64,000 nt of DNA from positions 1-64,000 of the forward strand of contig JBDTWS010000002.1 of NCBI GenBank assembly GCA_040006575.1, in the 5' to 3' direction. This DNA is from UKL13-2 sp040006575. GTDB lineage: Bacteria > Pseudomonadota > Gammaproteobacteria > Burkholderiales > Usitatibacteraceae. Position 1 is the first letter of the stretch; each line of letters begins with the position of its first letter. Shown here in pieces: positions 44,509 through 52,606 of this stretch. The notes under the pieces were generated by a model. It was not told the origin of the DNA and did no database searches. It saw nothing but the letters and a program-made list of their open reading frames with translations. Made by a program: the position numbers and the translations under genes.

Positions 44509-44573
44509 AAGTCCAGCATTGGTGCGGCTTTCGGGCCAAAAGTGGCTGAAAAGGCGCCCCAATGCTGGAGTTT
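44508..44573. repeat. Palindromic intergenic repeat, copy 3 of 3
   Basis: Left arm AAAGTCCAGCATTGGTGCG (44508-44526) and right arm GCGCCCCAATGCTGGAGTTT (44554-44573) pair with two mismatches over 19 positions. It begins at the stop codon of the protease gene. It is the best-conserved member of the family also seen at 4962 and 33594, and is well placed to form the 3' hairpin of the protease mRNA. Confidence 0.8.
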
Positions 44574-45052
44574 GATGCGTGAAGAAGGATGCGCCCCATG
44601 CCGGGTGGAACAGGTTTCTGTATTTCGCGGCTGTTGGTTTGCGGTGGGTCGCGCTTTCGAGATGCCCGTCTTATCTATGAATTCCATCCGTACATGGGTA
44701 ATAAATTACGCGGTTCTATCTTACCCAAGACGGCAACATGGCAACGTGCCGAAGCCCTCTCCAACCTGTGCCTACGACCCCACCCTGATTGCCGTGGGTG
44801 AGGCGATTCGCGCTGCGCAAGAAGTTGAGCTTGTCGCAGGAAGGCCTGGCGGCGGAAGCGAAACGGGACCGAGCCTATGTTTCCGGCATCGAGCGCGGTG
44901 AACACAACGTCGCTGTGATAAATCTCAGCAAACTTGCCATAGCCTTGAACATGAGCCTGCAGGACTTGATGCGGCTGGCGAAGATCTGACCCGCAGCACC
45001 GCCTGCTGCCTGTGAGCAGCAGCGTCAAGCCGGTGCAGAAGCCATGCGGCGA
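44509..45052. other. Intergenic region with repeat and broken regulator
   Basis: A 544-bp stretch without an intact gene of normal size. It holds palindrome copy 3, then about 200 bp in which I see nothing convincing, then the frameshifted Xre-type regulator (44773-44989). Confidence 0.6.
44773..44989 (+). pseudogene. Xre-family helix-turn-helix regulator, apparent frameshift
   Basis: The family N terminus (TLIAVGEAIRA) is read in one frame up to about 44812. The continuation (LRKKLSLSQEGLAAEAKRD, RAYVSGIERGEHNVAVINL, then SKLAIALNMSLQDLMRL) is in the next frame, from about 44813 to the stop at 44989. The join would need a one-base removal or two-base addition in the GCGCTGCGCAAG region. The intact frame alone could be translated from TTG 44789 as a 66-residue protein with a complete HTH, so a functional short form or a sequencing error remains possible. 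Confidence 0.6.
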
Positions 45053-45712
45053 CTATCGGGATCGCGGAAACAGCAGCGCAAATAATTCGCGGACGCGCGG
45101 CGACAGATTCTCGGGGTCGGGAACGAGCAATTCCTCGTCGGGCACCAGCACCTTGGCATAGAGCGCCTCGTACACACGCTTGATCACACCTTCACCGACA
45201 ATCTCCCGGTCGTAGCCCGGGGTCACGCCGACCAGCTGATAACCGGCGCGCTCGAGAGCCAGCTGCATGTGCGGCGTCTTCAAAGTCGCCAGGTTGTAGA
45301 TGAACCCCGCACCGATATGACGGCCGATGGCCTCGCCCAGCTCCATGGCGCGCACGGCGAGACGCGCATTGCGATGTGCTGGCGCGATCATGCCGATTTT
45401 TCCATAGAGCGAGAGCGCATCCGGCTCACGCTCCCATGAGCCGAATCCCACCAGTTCATCGCCATGGCGAATGATGATGGCGAGCACGTTCTTCCCGTCT
45501 TCCGATGCCGCGTCCGTTTCGTCGAAGCTCACCTGCGTTTCATAGTAGGTTTCGCGGAGGAAACAACTCGCGACGCCCACACCGACGGCGGGAAACCAGG
45601 ATCGTATCGCGGCAATGGCTTCGGGTATTTCTTGGCGTTGCAGTCGCTGCCAGCGATACCCGTCCGGCAACGGCATCATCGCTTGCAATTTGTCTGTGTC
45701 TGGCCATCTCAT
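45053..45712 (-). CDS. GNAT-like N-acetyltransferase domain protein
   Basis: A 219-residue protein. The central part VLAIIIRHGDELVGFGSWERE, IGMIAPAHRNARLAVRAMELGEAIGRH and FIYNLATLKTPHMQLALERAGYQLVG follows the strand-A-motif-helix and final strand pattern of GNAT acyltransferases, with a weak acetyl-CoA loop (RNARLA in place of Q/RxxGxG/A). The acceptor is unknown. It appears to be a single-gene unit on the minus strand, 178 bp from the IMPase-family gene. Confidence 0.65.
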   Translation of the reverse strand: MRWPDTDKLQAMMPLPDGYRWQRLQRQEIPEAIAAIRSWFPAVGVGVASCFLRETYYETQVSFDETDAASEDGKNVLAIIIRHGDELVGFGSWEREPDALSLYGKIGMIAPAHRNARLAVRAMELGEAIGRHIGAGFIYNLATLKTPHMQLALERAGYQLVGVTPGYDREIVGEGVIKRVYEALYAKVLVPDEELLVPDPENLSPRVRELFALLFPRSR

Positions 45713-45890
45713 GGCGGTCTCCTGGCTGGGGTTGGTTGATCGGTAGGGCCTGTGCGCGGCAATGTAGCCCGCAGCACCTTACCGATGCCTTACGTTTCCC
45801 AGGTGACGCGACAGGAAATCACTTACGATGCGATGGCGGAGCCGTTGGCGAGTACCCCAATCGAGAATGCATGTGGCGCGATGCCGGTCG

Positions 45891-46757
45891 TTACAAGTGA
45901 TTCCTCACCCAGCGTTTCCACTCATCAAACAACGCCGGATGCCGCGCGGCAATGACCGATTTCGACCAGTCGCCTGTGCCATCGCTGCGCCAGTAATCAT
46001 CGTGGTGCAACGTGGCGATGCGGCCACCCGATTCCTCCAGGATCAACGCGCCCGCCGCGTAATCCCAAGGCTGTTCGCCCGCGTGCAGGAACGCGTCCAC
46101 GCGACCGCACGCCATGTGGCACCACTGCAAGACCGACGCGCCGCTCATGGTGATTTTTCGGCCCGGCTTGTTTTCAAATAACGCCACACCCAGCCGGCCC
46201 AGCCGCTTGAATCGCCCTACCTCGATCAATGCTTCGGACAAATGTTTGGTCGCCGATTGCTTGATGCGCTTGCCGTCAAGGCAGGCGCCGCCATGGCGCA
46301 CGGCGTGGAAAACTTCGCCCGTGTTGGGATCAAGCACCACACCGAATACGCTCATGCGCTTATGCATCAGCGCGACAGAAATGCCGAAATAACGTTTGCC
46401 ATTGGCGAAATTGGCGGTGCCGTCCAGCGGGTCCACACACCAGCACCACTCGGCCTCGCGCCAGATGCGGCGCTGTTCCGCTTCGGGCATTTCCTCGCCC
46501 AGCACCGGGCAATCGTAGAGTTTCGGCAGCGCAGCGGCCAGCACGGCTTCGACCGCGCGATCGGCTTCAGTCACGATCGAGCCATCGTGTTTTTTCTCGG
46601 CGTGTACGTGCTTGAAACGCGGCATCAGTTCTTTCGCCGCGACCTCGCGCATCAGCGTGATCACGGCCAGGATGATGGTGGCCCACTGCATATCGACATG
46701 CGCGGACGGCTCGTACAGGACGCAATTTTCAGGAGAGGCGGAATCGACAAGAGACAT
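45891..46757 (-). CDS. Inositol monophosphatase family protein
   Basis: A Mg-dependent phosphatase of the IMPase/CysQ superfamily. Conserved metal-site motifs are VLGEEMPE, the WCVDPLDGTANFANG box and the C-terminal GEQPWDYAAGALILEESGG. Substrates in the family include inositol-1-phosphate, fructose-1,6-bisphosphate and PAP; none can be chosen here. From ATG 46757 the protein has 288 residues; ATG 46691 gives 266 residues, closer to family length. Neither start has a clear ribosome-binding site. It is divergent from rsmE. Confidence 0.87.
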   Translation of the reverse strand: MSLVDSASPENCVLYEPSAHVDMQWATIILAVITLMREVAAKELMPRFKHVHAEKKHDGSIVTEADRAVEAVLAAALPKLYDCPVLGEEMPEAEQRRIWREAEWCWCVDPLDGTANFANGKRYFGISVALMHKRMSVFGVVLDPNTGEVFHAVRHGGACLDGKRIKQSATKHLSEALIEVGRFKRLGRLGVALFENKPGRKITMSGASVLQWCHMACGRVDAFLHAGEQPWDYAAGALILEESGGRIATLHHDDYWRSDGTGDWSKSVIAARHPALFDEWKRWVRNHL

Positions 46758-46912
46758 GAGGAGGGCGCTGGATTGCGCGAGTGTGCGCGACGGCGGCGCC
46801 GCTATAATACTCCTCCCTGAGACGAGGATTCCCGGCTTTTGTTCCTGCGCACCGGGCAATTCCGAGCCTTGACCGATCCCGCACATCGCTTTTCTCCACG
46901 CCAATATCGCCT

Positions 46913-47665
46913 GTGATTACGCCGCGTTTTTTCCATTCGCACACTTTGCCGCGGCCTGCCGCTGCGGGTGCGGATTTGCGCGTAGAGATCGAACTGAATG
47001 AAGAAATCGCCCGGCACCTGCAGGTGTTGCGCCTCGCGGCGGGCGAACAGATTGCCCTGTTCGACGGGCAGGGCGGCGAATGGGCCGCATCCATTTCCGC
47101 GATAGGCAAACGCAATGCAACCGTGCAGTTACTGGCGTTCGATGCGGTAGAGCGTGAATCGCCCTTGTCCATCATGCTGGTGCAGGCATTGGCCACCAGT
47201 GACAAGATGGATTTCATTGTGCAGAAAGCGGTCGAGCTGGGTGTGACGAGCATTCAACCGCTCGCCACTGAGCGCGCCACCCTGAAGCTCACCGGTGAAC
47301 GCGAACAAAAGCGCATGGCGCACTGGCAGGCGGTCGCGCAGTCGGCGTGCGAACAGTGCGGGCGCAATCGTGTGCCGGTGGTGGCGGGATTGATGTCCCT
47401 TGAGGCGTGGCTGGCCACGCCGGCCAACAGCCTGCGCCTGATGCTTCATCCCGACGCAGACATTTCATTGACGCAGGCGGTAGCGCCGCAACAGGCGCTG
47501 TCGCTGGTCGTCGGACCCGAGGGTGGATTCTCGCCCAGGGAAATTGCATTGGCGGCGCAGCATGGTGTCCAGACGGCACGTTTTGGGTCACGAGTATTGC
47601 GAACCGAAACCGCCGCACTCGCGGCCCTCGCAGCGCTGAACGCCCTGCATGGCGACCTTGGGTAA
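46913..47665 (+). CDS. rsmE: 16S rRNA (uracil-1498-N3)-methyltransferase
   Basis: A 250-residue SPOUT methyltransferase that modifies U1498 of 16S rRNA in the 30S subunit. The N-terminal PUA-like part begins PRFFHSHTLP and includes ARHLQVLRLAAGEQIALFDG. The C-terminal knot has LVQALATSDKMDFIVQKAVELG, SVVPEGG-type LSLVVGPEGGFSPREI, and SRVLRTETAALAALAALN. The GTG at 46913 is used; a TATAAT at 46803-46808 lies about 105 bp upstream. Confidence 0.95.
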   Translation: MITPRFFHSHTLPRPAAAGADLRVEIELNEEIARHLQVLRLAAGEQIALFDGQGGEWAASISAIGKRNATVQLLAFDAVERESPLSIMLVQALATSDKMDFIVQKAVELGVTSIQPLATERATLKLTGEREQKRMAHWQAVAQSACEQCGRNRVPVVAGLMSLEAWLATPANSLRLMLHPDADISLTQAVAPQQALSLVVGPEGGFSPREIALAAQHGVQTARFGSRVLRTETAALAALAALNALHGDLG

Positions 47666-47779
47666 CGGCGAAGGTAAAAAACGCTTTTCCGCGTCGATGC
47701 CGTAAAATCCGCGTTTAGCATTTCAATGGCGCCGAAGCTACGAGGCGCCGCCACGCTAGCAGGAGAATACAAAACCTCA

Positions 47780-49114
47780 ATGGCCAAGAACGACGTCAAG
47801 AAACTCGAAGTATTCGTGAAATGGTTTCGCAGCGCGACGCCCTTCATTCATGAATTCGGCGGACGCACCATCGTCATTGCGTTTGGTGGCGAAGTGCTGT
47901 CGGACGGCGAACTCATGCAGCTCGCTCACGATATCAATGTGCTGGTCAGCCTCGAGATCCGCGTGGTGCTGGTGCACGGCACGCGCCCGCAGATTGAAGA
48001 GCAGCTGAAACAGCATGGTGTGGATTCGAAGGTGATCGACGGCAAGCGCGTGACCGACGACGCAACGCTCAAGTGTGTGAAAGAGGCCAACGGCATCGTC
48101 CGCGTCGAGATCGAGGCGACGCTGTCCACCGAGCTCGCCAATTCACCGATGGCGAACGCAGATATCCGCGTTTCATCCGGAAATTTCATCACCGCCAAGC
48201 CGTTCGGCGTGCGCGACGGCGTCGATTACATGCACACGGGCCAGGTGCGAAAGGTCGATGTCGAGGGCATCAACCGCCGGCTGGACGACGATGAAGTGGT
48301 GCTGATTTCGCCCATCGGCTTTTCGCCGACCGGCGATATTTTCAACTGCACGCTGGAAGATGTGGCGACGTCTGTGGCCGTTGCGCTCAAGGCCGAAAAA
48401 CTGATTTTCCTCACGGAAACGCTGGGCGCCACGGACAACAAGGCAAAGCTCCTGACCGAACTGACCGCCCTGCAGGCGCAGGAAGCGCTGGGCTCGATTC
48501 GTTTTGGCGGGCAGACCGAAGACATTCGCCTGTTCCTGCCCTGCGCCATCCGCGCGGTACGCGAAGGTGTGAGCCGCGCCCACCTCATCAGCCGCCATGT
48601 CGACGGCGCGCTGCTGATGGAATTGTTCACCCATCACGGTATCGGCACGATGGTGGTGCTGGAATCGCCGGACCAGTTGCGCGATGCGAAACTGGGCGAT
48701 ATCGATGGCATCCTTGCCATCATCGACCCGCTGGTCGCGCAGGGAATCCTGGTCAAGCGCGATCGCGCCCTGATCGAAAAGGAAATCGACCGTTTCGTTG
48801 TACTGGAACAGGACGAGGAAATCATCGGTTGCGCGGCGCTTTATCCCTTCCCCAGCGACAAGGCGGTGGAGCTGGCGTGCCTGGCGGTCAATCCGTTTTA
48901 TCGCGACGGCGGCCGAGGCGAGCGCATCCTCGCCTTCGCTGAAAAGCGCGCCAAGGAAAAGGGCTTCAAGACCTTGTTTGTGCTGTCCACGCAAACGACC
49001 CAGTGGTTCGTTGAGCGCGGATTTGTCGAGAGCGATGTTTCGAAGTTGCCTGCGGAAAAACAGGCCTTATATAACTATTCGCGGCGTTCGAAAATCTATT
49101 CGAAAGCGATTTAA
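47780..49114 (+). CDS. argA: Amino-acid N-acetyltransferase (N-acetylglutamate synthase)
   Basis: A 444-residue cytoplasmic enzyme that makes N-acetyl-L-glutamate from glutamate and acetyl-CoA, the first step of arginine synthesis. The N-terminal amino-acid-kinase-like domain (about 1-290; FGGEVLSDGE, LVHGTRPQIEEQL, LISPIGFSPTGDIFNC) would bind arginine for feedback control. The C-terminal GNAT domain (about 300-444) has AALYPFPSDKAVELACLAVNP and GGRGERILAFAEKRAKEKG. An AGGAG lies 14 bases before ATG 47780. Length matches proteobacterial ArgA. Confidence 0.95.
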   Translation: MAKNDVKKLEVFVKWFRSATPFIHEFGGRTIVIAFGGEVLSDGELMQLAHDINVLVSLEIRVVLVHGTRPQIEEQLKQHGVDSKVIDGKRVTDDATLKCVKEANGIVRVEIEATLSTELANSPMANADIRVSSGNFITAKPFGVRDGVDYMHTGQVRKVDVEGINRRLDDDEVVLISPIGFSPTGDIFNCTLEDVATSVAVALKAEKLIFLTETLGATDNKAKLLTELTALQAQEALGSIRFGGQTEDIRLFLPCAIRAVREGVSRAHLISRHVDGALLMELFTHHGIGTMVVLESPDQLRDAKLGDIDGILAIIDPLVAQGILVKRDRALIEKEIDRFVVLEQDEEIIGCAALYPFPSDKAVELACLAVNPFYRDGGRGERILAFAEKRAKEKGFKTLFVLSTQTTQWFVERGFVESDVSKLPAEKQALYNYSRRSKIYSKAI

Positions 49115-49162
49115 ACACCGTATCCGCCGCAATCGCGGCCGTACTGTAAATGGAGTTTCAAC

Positions 49163-49438
49163 ATGGCAAGAATGATCAATTGCGTCAAACTCAAGACCGA
49201 GGCCGAAGGCCTGGATTTCCCGCCGTATCCCGGCCCCATCGGCAAGCAGCTTTACGAGCAGGTATCCAAGCAGGCGTGGAAAGAGTGGCTGGAACACCAG
49301 AAACGGCTGGTCAATGAAAACCGCCTGAACCTGGCCGACCAGAAGGCGCGCAAGTACCTGGAAGAGCAGATGATGCGGCATTTCTTCGGTGAGGGCGCCG
49401 ACCAGGCACAGGGTTTTGTGCCGCCGCCACCGGCATAA
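49163..49438 (+). CDS. yggX: Probable Fe(2+)-trafficking protein
   Basis: A 91-residue cytoplasmic protein. ARMINCVKLKTEAEGLDFPP with its single conserved Cys, YPGPIGKQLYE and ARKYLEEQMMRHFFGEGAD are diagnostic of YggX. It is linked to protection of iron-sulfur clusters against oxidation. It follows argA by 48 bp and ends at a terminator shared with phoU. Confidence 0.96.
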   Translation: MARMINCVKLKTEAEGLDFPPYPGPIGKQLYEQVSKQAWKEWLEHQKRLVNENRLNLADQKARKYLEEQMMRHFFGEGADQAQGFVPPPPA

Positions 49439-49456
49439 TTTCGCTGGTCATGCAAT

Positions 49457-49486
49457 AAAAAGCCGCTGGGAACCAGCGGCTTTTTT
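49457..49486. terminator. Bidirectional rho-independent terminator between yggX and phoU
   Basis: A 9-bp GC-rich stem AGCCGCTGG / CCAGCGGCT with a GAA loop is flanked by five A on the left and six T on the right. The two genes converge here, so it can end both transcripts. Confidence 0.93.
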
Positions 49487-49498
49487 ACGTGCTGAACA

Positions 49499-50209
49499 CT
49501 AGTCCAGCGACGACGTTTCGCGCTCGAATTCCTCGGCCGTGATGTGGCGCACGTCCTTGCCTTTGACAAGGTAGACCACATACTCGGACATGTTTTTCGC
49601 ATGGTCACCAATGCGTTCAATGGCCTTGGCGACAAACAATATTTCGATGGCGGCCGAAATGGTGCGCGGATCTTCCATCATGAACGTCACCAGCTGCCGC
49701 AGCACACCGCGGAATTGTTCATCAACAATCTGGTCCTGCTTCACAACCTTGGCCGCGGCCGCGATATCGAGGCGGGCGAAAGCATCAAGCGCAGTCTTGA
49801 GCATATCCAGCGCCACCGTGCTCGCGTAGCGCACTTCCGAAAAACGCGTCGACAGGCGGCGGTCGTGCTCGTGAATGAGCTTGGCCATGCGCGCGATTTT
49901 CTGCGCTTCGTCGCCGATGCGTTCCAGATCGGTAATGGTTTTGATGATGGCCATGACCATGCGCAAATCACTGGCGGCCGGCTGGCGCCGGGCGATGATG
50001 TGCACGCAGTCTTCGTCGATACCCACTTCAAGCGCATTGACACGGTGATCGTCCGCGATCACCTGGTCGGCCAGGTCCATGTCGCCGGCCGCCAGCGCGT
50101 CCATGGCCCGGCTGATCTGCTGCTCCACCAGGCCGCCCATCTGCAGCACGCGTGAGCGCACCGCTTCTAGTTCGGCATCAAATTTTTTGGAAATATGTTC
50201 GTTGGCCAT
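49499..50209 (-). CDS. phoU: Phosphate transport system accessory protein PhoU
   Basis: A 236-residue all-helical protein made of two similar three-helix halves, each with a metal-binding E/DxxxD-type signature (VIADDHRVNALEVGIDEDCV and VVKQDQIVDEQFRGVLRQLV). It starts HISKKFDAELEAVRSRVLQMGGLVE, a standard PhoU N terminus. It dampens PhoR signalling and phosphate uptake when phosphate is plentiful. Unusually, no pstSCAB or phoBR genes adjoin it in this window. Confidence 0.95.
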   Translation of the reverse strand: MANEHISKKFDAELEAVRSRVLQMGGLVEQQISRAMDALAAGDMDLADQVIADDHRVNALEVGIDEDCVHIIARRQPAASDLRMVMAIIKTITDLERIGDEAQKIARMAKLIHEHDRRLSTRFSEVRYASTVALDMLKTALDAFARLDIAAAAKVVKQDQIVDEQFRGVLRQLVTFMMEDPRTISAAIEILFVAKAIERIGDHAKNMSEYVVYLVKGKDVRHITAEEFERETSSLD

Positions 50210-50289
50210 GGCGCTTTTCGATCGTCCGGGCTAAGCCCAATACTGGAATTGTACGAGTGTAAGGACGCCTTGTGACAGGAATGTGACTG

Positions 50290-50961
50290 CTATGCCGGCA
50301 GTTTGCGCACGCCTTCGGGCGAGGCCAGCAGCGCAACATCGGCGGCGCGGTGGGCAAACAGGCCATTTGTCACCACACCGGTGATCTGGTTGATGGCTGT
50401 TTCCAGCGCAACCGGATCGGTGATGTGCAGGCCGCGAACATCGAGGATCCAGTTGCCGTTGTCGGTCACCACGCTTTTGCCGTCCCGCACCCGCCACTCG
50501 GGATGGCCGCCCAGCGCCACCAGCCGGCGGGCTACATAGCTGCGCGCCATGGGAATGACTTCGACCGGCAGTGGGAAGTTGCCCAGCACGTCGACCAGCT
50601 TGGATTGATCGGCAATGCACACGAATTTGTCCGATGCGGCAGCCACGATCTTTTCACGGGTCAGTGCAGCGCCTCCGCCCTTGATCATATGCATCTGCGC
50701 GTTGATCTCGTCGGCGCCATCGACATATACGGATAAAGTGCCGGCATCATTCAATTCCAGCACGTCGATGCCGGCTTCCCGCAGCAATGTCGAGCTCGCT
50801 TCCGAGCTCGACACCGCACCCTTGATGCGGCCGGCAATTTTCGCCAGTTCGGCGATGAAAAAATTCACCGTCGATCCCGTGCCTACACCGATGATTGTGT
50901 CATCGGGTACGTAGGCGATGGCGGCCCTGGCGGCGGCCTGTTTCAAAGCATTCTGGTCCAT
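50290..50961 (-). CDS. rpiA: Ribose-5-phosphate isomerase A
   Basis: A 223-residue cytoplasmic enzyme of the non-oxidative pentose phosphate pathway. Visible motifs are IGVGTGSTVNFFI near residue 25, SSEASSTLLREAGI, the active-site YVDGADEINAQMHMIKGGGA (about 82-101) and EVIPMARSYVARRL. Length matches the family. It lies 80 bp from phoU on the same strand. Confidence 0.96.
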   Translation of the reverse strand: MDQNALKQAAARAAIAYVPDDTIIGVGTGSTVNFFIAELAKIAGRIKGAVSSSEASSTLLREAGIDVLELNDAGTLSVYVDGADEINAQMHMIKGGGAALTREKIVAAASDKFVCIADQSKLVDVLGNFPLPVEVIPMARSYVARRLVALGGHPEWRVRDGKSVVTDNGNWILDVRGLHITDPVALETAINQITGVVTNGLFAHRAADVALLASPEGVRKLPA

Positions 50962-51046
50962 GGGCGTGTCATTCGGGGCAAGGCAAAAAGAATAGCGGAA
51001 TTCCTGCTACATTTCCTCTCGAACAGGTCCATAACCGGGAATAAAT

Positions 51047-52558
51047 GTGAAGCATGATTATTTGAAGCGCATCCTGAGCGCTCACGTGTATGACGTGGCC
51101 ATCGAGAGTCCGCTGGGACGCAGCGCCGGCATGTCCGAATTGCTGGGCAATGAAATCCTGCTGAAACGGGAAGACCTGCAGCCGGTGTTCTCATTCAAGC
51201 TGCGTGGCGCGTATAACAAGATGGCGCATTTGACGGCCGCCGAATTGAAGCGCGGCGTGATTTGCGCCTCGGCCGGCAATCATGCCCAGGGCGTCGCCCT
51301 GGCCGCGCAAAAGCTGGGCTGCAAGGCCACCGTCGTCATGCCTGTCACCACACCGGCCATCAAGGTGCTGGCAGTGCAGCGGCGTGGCGCGGAAGTATTG
51401 CTGCATGGCGACAGTTACCACGAGGCAGGCCTGTACGCGAAAACGTTGTCAGCCAGGAAAAAGCTCACCTACGTTCATCCTTACGATGATCCGCTGGTCA
51501 TCGCGGGACAGGGCACCATCGGCATGGAGATCCTGCGGCAGTTCCAGCATCCCATCGACGCGATTTTTGTGCCGATTGGCGGAGGTGGATTGATTGCCGG
51601 GATTGCGGCCTATGTGAAGGCGCTCTCGCCCAAAACAAAAATCATCGGCGTCGAGCCGGAAGATTCGAACGCAATGTATCAATCGCTGAAAGCTAACAAA
51701 CGCGTCACGCTTTCGCATGTAAACCTGTTCGCCGACGGTGTTGCCGTCAAGCAGGTCGGCGTTGAAACGTTCAGGCTGGCGAAGCAGCTGGTGGATGAGG
51801 TGGTGCTGGTTGATACCGATGAAATATGCGCGGCCATCAAGGATATTTACCAGGACACACGCTCGATCATGGAGCCTTCAGGCGCGCTGGCGCTGGCAGG
51901 GATCAAGCGTTATGTCGAGCGCGAAAAATGCAAGGGCAAGACGTTCGTCGCCATCTGCTGCGGTGCGAACATGAATTTTGATCGCCTGCGGTTCGTCGCC
52001 GAACGCGCACAGGTGGGTGAGCACCACGAAGCCCTGCTGGCGGCCACTGTGCCCGAAACGCGCGGTAGTTTCCGTAAATTTTGCGAGCTGCTGGGGCCGC
52101 GCAGCGTGACGGAATTCAATTACCGAATTGCTGATGCAAAACAGGCGCATCTTTTCGTCGGGGTGTCGGTGAGTGGGCGGGACGAAGCGAAGAAACTGGT
52201 CACGCATTTCAGCCGCCGCGGCTTCAAGACAGTGGACCTCACCGACAATGAAATGGCCAAGTTGCACGTGCGTCATCTCGTCGGCGGCCGTTCTCCCCTC
52301 GCGAAGGATGAACGCATCTACCGCTTCGAATTCCCCGAGCGTCCCGGCGCACTGATGAATTTCCTGACCAGCATGAGTCCCAACTGGAACATCACCTTGT
52401 TCCACTATCGTAATCATGGTGCGGACGTCGGCAGGATCCTGGTTGGTCTGCAGGTGCCGAAGAATGAGCGCGCTGGTTTTGGTAGGTTCCTGAAGACGTT
52501 GGGGTACCAATACGTCGATGAAACGGATAATCCTGCGTACCAGCTTTTCCTGGGCTGA
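51047..52558 (+). CDS. ilvA: Threonine ammonia-lyase, biosynthetic
   Basis: A 503-residue PLP enzyme that deaminates threonine to 2-oxobutanoate at the start of isoleucine synthesis. PLP lysine lies in QPVFSFKLRGAYNKM near residue 51, SAGNHAQGVALAA binds the phosphate, and PIGGGGLIAGIA closes the site. Two C-terminal ACT-like regulatory domains (about 325-503) match the long, isoleucine-inhibited form. The start is a GTG at 51047. It is divergent from rpiA. Confidence 0.96.
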   Translation: MKHDYLKRILSAHVYDVAIESPLGRSAGMSELLGNEILLKREDLQPVFSFKLRGAYNKMAHLTAAELKRGVICASAGNHAQGVALAAQKLGCKATVVMPVTTPAIKVLAVQRRGAEVLLHGDSYHEAGLYAKTLSARKKLTYVHPYDDPLVIAGQGTIGMEILRQFQHPIDAIFVPIGGGGLIAGIAAYVKALSPKTKIIGVEPEDSNAMYQSLKANKRVTLSHVNLFADGVAVKQVGVETFRLAKQLVDEVVLVDTDEICAAIKDIYQDTRSIMEPSGALALAGIKRYVEREKCKGKTFVAICCGANMNFDRLRFVAERAQVGEHHEALLAATVPETRGSFRKFCELLGPRSVTEFNYRIADAKQAHLFVGVSVSGRDEAKKLVTHFSRRGFKTVDLTDNEMAKLHVRHLVGGRSPLAKDERIYRFEFPERPGALMNFLTSMSPNWNITLFHYRNHGADVGRILVGLQVPKNERAGFGRFLKTLGYQYVDETDNPAYQLFLG

Positions 52559-52606
52559 TGCCGCAGGAAATTTCGCGCCTGCGTTTGGCCGTCAAGGAAA
52601 GTCGAT

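Noticed and set aside
43453..44562. Long minus-strand ORF (369 codons) opposite the tricorn-like protease
   Set aside because: Arg/His-rich shadow frame of the protease gene with no recognisable domain.
45752..46181. Short plus-strand ORFs between the GNAT and IMPase genes
   Set aside because: Low-complexity Arg-rich translations without ribosome-binding sites; partly antisense to the IMPase-family gene.
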